A stretch of DNA of 64,000 nucleotides, from positions 2,108,001-2,172,000 of the forward strand of contig NZ_CP063808.1 of assembly GCF_018128905.1 (NCBI RefSeq). The letters are read 5' to 3'. The stretch is from Streptomyces sp. A2-16 (GTDB lineage Bacteria > Actinomycetota > Actinomycetes > Streptomycetales > Streptomycetaceae). Position 1 is the stretch's first letter. Each line of letters starts with the position of its first letter. The position numbers were made by a program, and so were the translations under genes. Shown here in pieces: positions 46,511-54,437 of the stretch. A model generated the notes under the pieces. That model was not told the origin of the DNA, ran no database searches, and worked only from the letters and a program-made list of their open reading frames with translations.

Positions 46511-46546
46511 ATCCGGGGGCAACGAGGGGACGGGGAACGAGGCGAC

Positions 46547-48400
46547 ATGGAATTCGTGGTGCTTCCGGATCATCCGGGCGCTGCCGCGCTGGCCGGCCGG
46601 CTGCGAGGGAAACGGCGCGTCGACCACGCGTCAGGGCGACCCTGGATCGTCGGCGACTGGCGCGAGACCGAGGTCACCACGGTCGAGGCGGGCCCACGCC
46701 GACTGGTCGTGCTGGGACACACCCGGCTCGACGAGACCACCACGACGGCCGCGCTCGGCAGGCTGCGCTCGCTGCACGACGCCGACGGGATCGCCTCCCG
46801 GCTGCCCGGCGTCTTCCACCTGGCGGTTTCCGCGGACGGCAAGACCCGCGTGCAGGGTTCGGTCGTCGGTGTACGACAGATCTTCACGGCCGTCCTCGAC
46901 GGCGTGACCATAGCCGCGAGCGGACTGGAGCCGCTGCTCCGGCTGACCGGCGCCGACCTCGACGAGAGCGTGCTCGCCGCCCGCCTGCTGGCCCCCGGCG
47001 GTCCGCCCTGGCCGCTCGCCCAGCGCCCCGTCCGGCGTGGCATCACACCCCTGACCACCGGCCACTGGCTGGAACTGGACAGGGACGGCCGGGCCCGGCA
47101 GATCCGCTGGTGGGAACTGGCGGAGCCGACTCTCGGCCTCGCCGAGGGAGCGGCCGCCGTCCGCTCGGCGCTGGACGACGCGATCACCGCCCGGGTCACC
47201 GCGGGCGGCACCCTCAGCGCCGACCTGTCCGGCGGCCTGGACTCCACCTCACTGTGCTTCCTCGCCCACGCGGCGGGAGCCGACCTGGTCACCTACCACG
47301 TGATGCCGATCGACAGCGCCAACGCGGACACCGTATGGGCCCGCAGGGCCGCGGAGTCCCTCCCGGCCGCCCGGCACCACATGCTCTCCGCCGACCGCGC
47401 CGAGAACCTGTTCGACGTCGGGTACACCGCCGACCTCGTGGGCGCGGCCCCGGAAGGGCCCTCGACCTGGGCCTCCGGACTCGCCCACATCCAGGACCTG
47501 GCCAAGCGGGCCACGGCGGAGGGCGCCACGCTGCACCTGACCGGCTTCGGCGGCGACGAGTTGTTCGGCCGGATGCCGGCCTGCGCCTGGTCCCTGGCCC
47601 GCGCCACACCGGTCGACGGGCTGCGGCTGGTCAACCGCTACCGGCTCGCCAACCGCTGGCCGTGGCGGGCGACGTTGCGGGCGCTGCTGGACCGGTCGAC
47701 GTTCACACAGAACCTCGGCGCGGTCGCCGCCCGCATCGACACCCCGCCCCCGCCCGTCGACGAGCCCGACTTCGGCTGGGTGTTCGCGCCCCGCCTGCCC
47801 GCCTGGGCCACCCCGGACGCCGTGGCCGCGGTCCGTGACCTGCTCGTCGAGGCCGCCATGGAGGGGCCGGGGCCGTTGGACGCCGACCGGGCCCGGCACC
47901 AGGCGCTCGCCTCGCTGGTCTTCGAGGGAACCACCGTCCGCCAGGTCAACACCGCCCTCGCGGGCACCGGTATCGCCTGGGACGCGCCCTTCCTCGACGA
48001 CCGGGTGGTGGAGGCCGCCCTGGCCACCCGGATCGACCAGCGCCTGCTCGGCGGCCGGTTCAAGCCACTGCTCACCACGGCCGTACGGGGCCTCGTCCCC
48101 GCCGACGTCCTGGACCGCCGCGACAAGGGCGAGTTCAGCGCGGAGGCGTTCCGGGGCCTGGCCCGCAACCGGGCCCGGATCCTGGAGCTCTGCGAGGACT
48201 CGCGGCTCGCCCGGCTCGGGCTCATCGACCCGGGGGCCTTCCGTTCCGCGGTGCTGAATCCGGGGCCGATGTCCCATCACCTCATGCCGATCGACACCAC
48301 GGTGGGCTGCGAGAGCTGGCTGAGGACGCATCCGCAGACGCGTCCTGAGTCGCACCCCCTGCCCCCCGCCCAGGACCCGCACTCGGGAGAACTCGGATGA
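46547..48400 (+). CDS. mslC: Lasso peptide macrolactam synthetase (asparagine synthetase-like)
   Basis: The lasso cyclase (617 residues): it adenylates the Asp9 side chain of the core and closes the ring with the freed N-terminus. The asparagine-synthetase B domain is intact: pyrophosphate loop SGGLDSTS at residues 228-235 and GGDELF at 335-340. The N-terminal glutaminase-like domain begins MEFVVLPDHPG without the catalytic Cys2, as expected for a cyclase that needs no ammonia. Its stop overlaps mslB1 (ATGA), starting the coupled chain that runs to mslH. Confidence 0.93.
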   Translation: MEFVVLPDHPGAAALAGRLRGKRRVDHASGRPWIVGDWRETEVTTVEAGPRRLVVLGHTRLDETTTTAALGRLRSLHDADGIASRLPGVFHLAVSADGKTRVQGSVVGVRQIFTAVLDGVTIAASGLEPLLRLTGADLDESVLAARLLAPGGPPWPLAQRPVRRGITPLTTGHWLELDRDGRARQIRWWELAEPTLGLAEGAAAVRSALDDAITARVTAGGTLSADLSGGLDSTSLCFLAHAAGADLVTYHVMPIDSANADTVWARRAAESLPAARHHMLSADRAENLFDVGYTADLVGAAPEGPSTWASGLAHIQDLAKRATAEGATLHLTGFGGDELFGRMPACAWSLARATPVDGLRLVNRYRLANRWPWRATLRALLDRSTFTQNLGAVAARIDTPPPPVDEPDFGWVFAPRLPAWATPDAVAAVRDLLVEAAMEGPGPLDADRARHQALASLVFEGTTVRQVNTALAGTGIAWDAPFLDDRVVEAALATRIDQRLLGGRFKPLLTTAVRGLVPADVLDRRDKGEFSAEAFRGLARNRARILELCEDSRLARLGLIDPGAFRSAVLNPGPMSHHLMPIDTTVGCESWLRTHPQTRPESHPLPPAQDPHSGELG

Positions 48401-48660
48401 AGCTGACCCTCGCCCGCGACGTCACCCTCACCGTCGTCGACACGGGCGCCGTGCTGCTCGACGGGCGCCGCGGCCGCTACTACCAGCTCAACCACTCCGG
48501 CGCCGGAGTCCTGCGCCAACTCCTCGACGGGGACGCGCCCGACACGGCCGCCGCCGGCCTGTGCGCCGCGGCCCCGGTCAGCGACGCCCAGGCACGGCAG
48601 GACGTCCAGGCCCTCATCGACGCGCTCAGCGCGGCCCATCTCGTGGAGGTCGCCTCGTGA
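48397..48660 (+). CDS. mslB1: Lasso RRE protein (PqqD-like)
   Basis: An 87-residue stand-alone RiPP recognition element. It binds the leader (YxxP region) and delivers the precursor to the peptidase. The PqqD-like fold shows VVDTGAVLLDGRRGRYYQLN followed by helices (SGAGVLRQLLDG, DVQALIDALSAAHLVEV). It overlaps mslC and mslB2 by four bases each, so the three are made in fixed ratio. Confidence 0.92.
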   Translation: MKLTLARDVTLTVVDTGAVLLDGRRGRYYQLNHSGAGVLRQLLDGDAPDTAAAGLCAAAPVSDAQARQDVQALIDALSAAHLVEVAS

Positions 48661-49145
48661 CCACCCCCGCCGTGGCCGAACAGGCCCCGCGGCTGCCGTG
48701 GCACCGGCAGTTCGCCCCCCGGTGCGCGGCCGGCGCGGCCCGCCTGCTGGTCCAGCTGCCCCCGGCTCGCCTGCACCGCGTGCTGCGCGTGCTCAGCAAG
48801 GGGTCCCGCCCCGCCGGATACGCCGAGGTGGCGCGGGCCCGCCGGGCCGTCGTCTCGGTCAGCACCCGCTGCGCGGGCCTCGGCTGCCTCCAGCGCTCCG
48901 TGGCCACCGCCCTGCTGTGCCGCACGCGCGGCCGGTGGGCCGACTGGTGCACCGGATTCAGGACGGAGCCGTTCGGCGCACACGCCTGGGTGGAGGTCGA
49001 CGGGCGGCCGGTGGACGAGCCCGGCGAACTCAGCGCGTTCCGCACGGTCCTGGCCGTGCGCCGCCCGAGCGAGCGCCCACGTTCGTCCGGCGAGAGCCCC
49101 GGTCAGTCCGGCGAGAGCCCGGGCCGCATCGACGGGAGCCGCTGA
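48657..49145 (+). CDS. mslB2: Lasso leader peptidase (transglutaminase-like cysteine protease)
   Basis: The B2 protease (162 residues) that removes the leader after residue 21. The catalytic cysteine is C77 in CAGLGCLQRSVAT and the histidine is H109 in FGAHAWVEVDG. Five cysteines occur in total, several of them near the active site. The C-terminus ends in a repeated SGESPGQSGESPG tail that most B2 proteins lack. The GTG start overlaps mslB1 (GTGA), and its stop shares one base with the next ATG. Confidence 0.92.
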   Translation: MTTPAVAEQAPRLPWHRQFAPRCAAGAARLLVQLPPARLHRVLRVLSKGSRPAGYAEVARARRAVVSVSTRCAGLGCLQRSVATALLCRTRGRWADWCTGFRTEPFGAHAWVEVDGRPVDEPGELSAFRTVLAVRRPSERPRSSGESPGQSGESPGRIDGSR

Positions 49146-50110
49146 TGACGGCGATCCGGGCCGAGGGCCTCTACGCGTACTACGGGACCACGGCGGCCGT
49201 GAACGGCCTCGACCTGACCGTGCCCACGGGCAGTGTGTACGGCTTCCTCGGGCCGAACGGCGCGGGCAAGACGACCACCATCAACATGCTGATCACCCTG
49301 CTGCGTCCCACCGCCGGCCGTGCCGAGGTGGCGGGCTTCGACGTCGCCACCCGGCCCGCCGAGGTCCGCCGCCGGATCGGCATCGTGTTCCAGGAGTCGA
49401 CCCTCGACCTGGACCTCTCCGCCGCCGAGAACCTCCGTTTCCAGGCCGACCTGTGCGGCCTGTCCCGCCGCGCCGGAAGCAGGGCCATCGACTCGCTGCT
49501 CGACCTGATGGACCTGTCCGAGCGCCGCAGGGTGCCCGTACGGCAGTTCTCCACCGGCCTGCGCCGTCGCCTGGAGATCGCCCGCGGCCTGCTCGCCGAG
49601 CCCCTCGTGCTGTTCCTCGACGAGCCGACGACCGGCCTGGACGCCCAGACCCGCGCCGCGGTCTGGGACCATCTGGAGCGGCTCCGGCGGGAGCGGGGCA
49701 TCACGGTCTTCGTCACCACCCACCAGCTGGACGAGGCCGAGCACTGCGACCGGATCGCGATCGTCGACCGGGGCAAGGTGGTCACCGAGGGCACACCCGC
49801 GGACCTCAAGTCCGTCATCGGGGCCGACCTCGTCGCCCTGCGCACCGAGGACGACAAGCGCGCCGCCGAAGCCCTGCGCGAGCGGTTCGGCCTCACCGCG
49901 GAGCCCACCCCGGACGGCCTGCTGTTCCGGGTCGAGCGAGCCGCCGCCCTCGTGCCCCGCCTGTGCACCGAACTCGGCGTGACCGTGCGCGAGGTGAGCA
50001 TCGACCCGCCCACGCTCGACGACGTCTTCCTGCACCACACCGGTCTGGCCATCCGGGAGGCCGCGGCCGGCCCGCGCACGCTCGGCAACCTCGGGGAAGG
50101 ACTGCGATGA
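49145..50110 (+). CDS. ABC transporter ATP-binding protein (DrrA-like)
   Basis: A 321-residue ATPase of the daunorubicin-resistance (DrrA) type. Walker A GPNGAGKTTT, Q loop VFQESTLDLDL, signature FSTGLRRRLEIARGL, Walker B LVLFLDEPTTGLD and the H-loop TTHQLDEAE are complete; the DrrA-type C-terminus includes PPTLDDVFLHHTG. It lies inside the coupled lasso operon and overlaps the permease gene, so it is the best candidate to export the mature lasso peptide. Confidence 0.9.
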   Translation: MTAIRAEGLYAYYGTTAAVNGLDLTVPTGSVYGFLGPNGAGKTTTINMLITLLRPTAGRAEVAGFDVATRPAEVRRRIGIVFQESTLDLDLSAAENLRFQADLCGLSRRAGSRAIDSLLDLMDLSERRRVPVRQFSTGLRRRLEIARGLLAEPLVLFLDEPTTGLDAQTRAAVWDHLERLRRERGITVFVTTHQLDEAEHCDRIAIVDRGKVVTEGTPADLKSVIGADLVALRTEDDKRAAEALRERFGLTAEPTPDGLLFRVERAAALVPRLCTELGVTVREVSIDPPTLDDVFLHHTGLAIREAAAGPRTLGNLGEGLR

Positions 50111-50976
50111 CCCGGACCGACACCGCACCGGCCGCGCTCGCCGGCGGCACCGCCTCGACGCCGCCGGCCGAACGGTCCCGCCACCCCGCACGCCCCGTCG
50201 TGCTGCTGTGGCGGCGCGAGATGATCCGCCTGCGGCACAACCCCGTGCGGCTGGCCATGGGACTCGTGACGCCCCTGCTGTTCCTCGTCGTCCTCGGCAC
50301 CGGTCTCGACGCGGCGTCGTCCAGTCTCGGGAAGGCACAGCTCAACGACTACCGGGCCTATCTGTTCCCCGGCACGCTGGTCATGTCGGTGCAGGCCCCG
50401 GCGATCGCCGTGGGCATCTCCCTGGTGTGGGACCGCAGGCTGGGAGTGCTGCGCCAGATGCTCGTCGCTCCGTTCCCGCGCGCCGCCATCATCTTCGGCC
50501 TCGCCCTCGGCGGCGCCACCACGGGTGCGGTCTACGGCCTCATGGTGCTGTCCGTCGGCGGCATCGCGAACATCCGCTACACGCCCATGCTGCTGGTCGT
50601 GCTGCTCGAACTCCTGCTGGTCTCGCTCATGTTCACCTCGCTCGGACTGCTCGCCGCCGTCACCATCCGGCAGGTCGACACCTTCCAGGTCGCGGTGAAC
50701 CTGAGCCTGATGCCGCTGATGTTCTTCTCCGGCGCGATGTTCCCGCCCAACGGCCTGCCCGGCTGGCTGGACACCGTCGTTAAGCTCAACCCGCTGACGT
50801 ACGGCGTCGACGCGGTCCGCCGGACCCTGCCCGGTCCGGACGTGCTCACCTCGGAGCAGACACGGCTGATGCTCGGCGGCTGGCACCCGCCCGTCGTCGC
50901 CGAGCTGGGCATGATGGCCGCCCTCACCGCGCTCGCCCTCGGGTTCGCGGGCTACCGATTCTCCCGAACGTCATGA
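50107..50976 (+). CDS. ABC-2 type permease (DrrB-like)
   Basis: The membrane partner of the preceding ATPase, 289 residues with six helices (LAMGLVTPLLFLVVLGTGLD, TLVMSVQAPAIAVGISLVW, LMFFSGAMFPPNGLPGWLD). It matches DrrB/NodJ-type ABC-2 exporters, with the family's VWDRRLGVLRQMLVAPFPR loop. The ATG overlaps the ATPase stop and its own stop overlaps mslE. Confidence 0.9.
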   Translation: MTRTDTAPAALAGGTASTPPAERSRHPARPVVLLWRREMIRLRHNPVRLAMGLVTPLLFLVVLGTGLDAASSSLGKAQLNDYRAYLFPGTLVMSVQAPAIAVGISLVWDRRLGVLRQMLVAPFPRAAIIFGLALGGATTGAVYGLMVLSVGGIANIRYTPMLLVVLLELLLVSLMFTSLGLLAAVTIRQVDTFQVAVNLSLMPLMFFSGAMFPPNGLPGWLDTVVKLNPLTYGVDAVRRTLPGPDVLTSEQTRLMLGGWHPPVVAELGMMAALTALALGFAGYRFSRTS

Positions 50977-51527
50977 GCGGGGAAGGACAGCGCACGGTCG
51001 ACGTCATGACGACCGGGGCGACGAGAACGGCCGACACCCGGCCGGCGACCCGGACCCGGGCGGGCCTGGTGCGGCTGGCGGCGCGGCTGACGCTGGCAGC
51101 GGTCCTCGCCTACGCCGCTCTGGTGAAGGTGGGGGACCTCACGGAGGCCGGACGCACGGTCGCCCTCTACCGGATCGTGCCCGACGATCAGGCCCAACTC
51201 ATCGGTGGCGTCCTGCCGTTCGTCGAACTGGCGATCGCGCTCCTGCTCGCGGCCGGGCTGGCGACCAGGGTGGCGGCGGTGGGCTCGGCCGTCCTGCTGG
51301 TTGTCTACGTCGCGGCCATCGCCTCGGTGTGGGCGCGGGGCATGTCCATCGACTGCGGGTGCTTCGGCGGCGGGGGCACGCTCAGCGACGGCGCCGAGCG
51401 CGGCTACGCGATCGACATCGCGCGCGACCTGGTGCTGCTCGGTGCGGCCGCCCTCCTGATCCGCAACCCGCGCACTCCGTACGCGCTGGACAGCTGGGTC
51501 CTGGACCCGAAGGAGCGAGAAGCATGA
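50973..51527 (+). CDS. mslE: MauE/DoxX-like membrane redox protein
   Basis: A 184-residue membrane protein with four helices and the MauE/DoxX fold (LTLAAVLAYAALVKVGDL, VLPFVELAIALLLAAGLATR). A redox-type Cys pair lies in SIDCGCFGGGG (C128 and C130). MauE-like proteins supply oxidising power to thioredoxin-fold partners. With the DsbA-like mslF right behind it (ATGA overlap), it probably keeps that protein oxidised so that the two core disulfides form, the defining trait of class I lasso peptides. Confidence 0.85.
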   Translation: MSGEGQRTVDVMTTGATRTADTRPATRTRAGLVRLAARLTLAAVLAYAALVKVGDLTEAGRTVALYRIVPDDQAQLIGGVLPFVELAIALLLAAGLATRVAAVGSAVLLVVYVAAIASVWARGMSIDCGCFGGGGTLSDGAERGYAIDIARDLVLLGAAALLIRNPRTPYALDSWVLDPKEREA

Positions 51528-52255
51528 CGGACACACGGACGACGGACGCCATGGTGCGGGAGATGGTGCACCAACGGCAGCGGCGGCGGCGCACGATGGT
51601 GGTGTCGCTGGTGGCCGTGGTGGTGGTCGTCGCCGCCGCGCTGGTCGGCGCGGGCCTGGTCCGGGCCAACAACACCGCTCCGGACAAGGCGCCGAGCCGC
51701 GTGCCGGCCGGGGTCGCAGCCGACAAGTCGGGTGTGGCGGCCTCCACCGGCGCCGTCCGAGTCGACATCTACCTCGACTACCTCTGCCCCGAGTGCCGCC
51801 GCACCGAACGGGCCCTGAACTCGGCACTGGACGGCCTGCGTTCGCGCGGCGGGGTGAGCGTCGTCTACCACCCGGTCGCCTTCCTCGACGACCGCAGCGA
51901 ACCCGCGGGCTACTCGACGCGGGCGGCCTCCGCGGCGGCCTGTGCGGCAGACGCGGGGAGGTTCGAGGAGTACTCCACCGTCCTGTTCGCGAAGCAACCC
52001 GCCGAACAGGGCCCCGGGCTCAGTGAGGCCCAACTGATCGCCGCGGGCAAGGAGGCCGGTATCACCCGGGATTCCTTCGCGCGCTGCGTCGAGGACGCCC
52101 CGTTCCGGCCCTGGGTGCAGTACGTGTCCGACCTGGCCGCTTCCCGCAAGGTGGCGCTGACGCCCACCGTCACGGTGGAGGGCAGCCGCATCGACGTCAC
52201 CGGCTCCGACCCCGGCGCCGCGCTCACCCGTGAGGTCACGGAGGCCCGAGGATGA
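51524..52255 (+). CDS. mslF: DsbA-like thioredoxin-fold disulfide oxidoreductase
   Basis: A 243-residue membrane-anchored protein. A cytoplasmic Arg-rich start, one helix (MVVSLVAVVVVVAAALVGAG, ~residues 25-45), then an outward-facing DsbA/thioredoxin_4 domain with the active site CPEC (C88, C91) in YLDYLCPECRRTE, and the cis-proline region ALTPTVTVEG. Because the catalytic domain lies outside the membrane, disulfides may be installed during or after export. It overlaps mslE and mslH by four bases each. Confidence 0.88.
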   Translation: MTDTRTTDAMVREMVHQRQRRRRTMVVSLVAVVVVVAAALVGAGLVRANNTAPDKAPSRVPAGVAADKSGVAASTGAVRVDIYLDYLCPECRRTERALNSALDGLRSRGGVSVVYHPVAFLDDRSEPAGYSTRAASAAACAADAGRFEEYSTVLFAKQPAEQGPGLSEAQLIAAGKEAGITRDSFARCVEDAPFRPWVQYVSDLAASRKVALTPTVTVEGSRIDVTGSDPGAALTREVTEARG

Positions 52256-53574
52256 GCCGGCTGACGGTGGCCCTCTCGGGCGACTGCATGGTGACGCGAG
52301 GAGGACTGATCACCTCCGACCCGGCCGCCGGACGGCTCCGCGAGCTGCTGCACGGCGCGGACTTCGCCGTCACCAATCTGGAGGTCGTCCCCAGCGAGGG
52401 ACGCGGGCATCCCGTGCACAACGCGGCCGGCGGCGGCTGCCTGATCGCGGACTCCCCTGTGCTCGACGAGATCACGGCGGCCGGATTCTCCGTGCTGGGC
52501 TGCGCCAACAACCACGCCATGGACCTGGGAACGGAGGGCGTGCTCGGCACCGTGGACCTGCTGCGGGCGCGGCGGATCCCGTACGCCGGCATCGGTGCCG
52601 ACCTCACGGGCGCGCGCCGGCCCGTCTACGCCGACCGGCCGGGCGGCAGCCTGGCGTTGCTCTCCTGCACCGCGACGTTCCTGCCCGGCCAGGAAGCGGC
52701 CGACCCGTCACCGGAGCTGTCCGGCCGCCCCGGCCTCAACCCGTTGCGGCACACGGCGACCATGCTGGTCACGGCGGCTCAGATGGACGCGCTGCGGACG
52801 ATCGACGCCGAGACGGGCCTTCGGGCCCGCCGGGCCGAGGCCCGTACCCTCCTCGGAGTCGATCCCGCCCTCCTCGGCCCCGACCGGCTCGCCCTGTTCG
52901 GTACCCGCTTCCGGACGGCGGACGCGCCGGGCTTCACGACCGAGTGCGATCCGCGCGACCTGGACGAGATCTCCCGCTGGGTCGGCGAGGCCCGGCTGCG
53001 CGCGGACCTCGTCGTGGTGAGCGTGCACTCCCACGAGCCAGGCCCGACGCCCGAGACACCGGGCGAGTTCCTGCGCGCGTTCGCCCACCGGATGATCGAC
53101 GAGGGCGCCGACGCCGTGGTCGGACACGGGCCGCACTTCCTGCGCGGAGTGGAGCTGTACCGGAACAAGCCGATCTTCTACAGCCTGGGCAACATCGTCA
53201 GCCAGATCGAACTGACCGACCGCGTCTCCGCCGAGGACTACGCCAAGGCCCCCGCGGAACAGCCCCTCACCCCCGGCCGCTACTACGACCGGCTCAGCGG
53301 CCACGGCACCCGGCTGTTCGCCCCGCATCCCCGCTACTGGCAGTCGCTCGTGCCGGTCCTCACCTTCGACGACGGCACCCTGACGGCGGCCCGTCTGCAC
53401 CCGATCGACCTGGGCTTCGGCCTGCCGGTCCACCGCCGTGGCCGCCCTCGGCTGGCCGACCGGACCGAGGCCGAGAAGACCCTCACCGACGTCGCTCAGC
53501 TGTCCCAGCCGTACGGTACGACGGTCGAGGTCAGGGACGACGGCACCGGGGAGCTGATGCTCGAGGTGGCGTGA
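52252..53574 (+). CDS. mslH: CapA-type metallophosphatase-fold peptide epimerase (MslH-like)
   Basis: A 440-residue protein of the poly-gamma-glutamate synthase CapA / calcineurin-like metallophosphoesterase family. Metal-binding motifs are complete: GDCM (residue 10 on), FAVTNLEVVPSEG, NNHAMD (86-91), SVHSHE with H259 and H261, and GHGPHF with H292 and H295. In the MS-271 cluster the matching enzyme MslH epimerises the C-terminal Trp of the precursor before ring closure. With an identical core here, the same role is very likely. It is the last gene in the coupled chain (ATGA overlap with mslF). Confidence 0.88.
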   Translation: MSRLTVALSGDCMVTRGGLITSDPAAGRLRELLHGADFAVTNLEVVPSEGRGHPVHNAAGGGCLIADSPVLDEITAAGFSVLGCANNHAMDLGTEGVLGTVDLLRARRIPYAGIGADLTGARRPVYADRPGGSLALLSCTATFLPGQEAADPSPELSGRPGLNPLRHTATMLVTAAQMDALRTIDAETGLRARRAEARTLLGVDPALLGPDRLALFGTRFRTADAPGFTTECDPRDLDEISRWVGEARLRADLVVVSVHSHEPGPTPETPGEFLRAFAHRMIDEGADAVVGHGPHFLRGVELYRNKPIFYSLGNIVSQIELTDRVSAEDYAKAPAEQPLTPGRYYDRLSGHGTRLFAPHPRYWQSLVPVLTFDDGTLTAARLHPIDLGFGLPVHRRGRPRLADRTEAEKTLTDVAQLSQPYGTTVEVRDDGTGELMLEVA

Positions 53575-53669
53575 AAGGCTGTACGGCGCAGTCGAGTTGG
53601 TGAGGGAACCCCGTTAAAGTGGCGCATATCGTCAACCCCCGCATGCGGACGAGGATCGAGGATCACGCA

Positions 53670-54344
53670 ATGGCCGAGGCGGTCCGGGTCCTGATCGCGG
53701 ACGACCAGGCGCTGCTGCGCGGGAGCTTCCGGGTCCTGGTCGACTCCACGCCCGGCATGGAGGTCGTCGGCGAGGCGGGGGACGGCGCCACGGCCGTACG
53801 GCTCACCCGCGCGCTCGTCCCGGACGTCGTCCTCATGGACCTCCGTATGCCCGTCATGGACGGGATCGCGGCCACCCGGGAGATCTGCGCCGACGAGGAG
53901 CTCTCGGGTGTCCGTGTGCTGGCCCTGACCATGTTCGACATGGACGAGTACGTCTATCCGGCGCTCCAGGCGGGTGCCAGCGGCTTCATGCTCAAGGACG
54001 CCTCGCCGTCCGACCTGGTCAACGGCATCCGGGTCATCGCCACGGGTGAGGGTGTCCTGGCCCCGACCGTCACCCGGCGCCTCATCGCCGACTTCTCCCG
54101 CCGCAGTGGGACGGCGCGTCCGGCTCCCCGGCTCATCGGCCTGACCAACCGGGAACAGGAAGTCCTCGTGCTGATCGCCAACGGACTGTCCAACCACGAG
54201 ATCTCCGAACGCCTCGTCATCAGCATGCCCACGGTGAAGACCCACGTCGGCAGCCTCCTGGCCAAGCTGCACGCCCGGGACCGCGCGCAGCTGGTCATCA
54301 TCGCCTACGAGAGCGGCCTGGCCGAGCGGGGCATGCCGGCCTGA
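53670..54344 (+). CDS. NarL/LuxR-type response regulator at the cluster's right edge
   Basis: A canonical response regulator of 224 residues: IADDQALL, the phospho-acceptor in VVLMDLRMPVMDG, LTMFDMDEYVYPALQ, and FMLKDASPSDL; then LuxR HTH (LTNREQEVLVLIANGLSNHE, TVKTHVGSLLAKLH). No kinase adjoins it; the nearest is at 43257, across the cluster, and may be its partner. The ATG at 53670 follows GAGGA; an in-frame ATG at 53643 is possible. It starts 95 bases after mslH. Confidence 0.87.
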   Translation: MAEAVRVLIADDQALLRGSFRVLVDSTPGMEVVGEAGDGATAVRLTRALVPDVVLMDLRMPVMDGIAATREICADEELSGVRVLALTMFDMDEYVYPALQAGASGFMLKDASPSDLVNGIRVIATGEGVLAPTVTRRLIADFSRRSGTARPAPRLIGLTNREQEVLVLIANGLSNHEISERLVISMPTVKTHVGSLLAKLHARDRAQLVIIAYESGLAERGMPA

Positions 54345-54425
54345 TCGCCGTCCGAGCGGGCCCGGGCTCACAGCCCTTGCTGTGCCGTCCGCAGGCGGCC
54401 GGGCCTCGCGTCCTCCGCGAGCGCC

Positions 54426-54431
54426 TACCCT
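54426..54431 (+). promoter_or_regulatory. -10 box (TACCCT) for leaderless miaB
   Basis: TACCCT is followed by TGAGCC and then the miaB ATG, six bases away, with no Shine-Dalgarno. It closely matches the rimO arrangement (TAGTCT-TGAGCCC-ATG at 3955). Confidence 0.45.
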
Positions 54432-54437
54432 TGAGCC

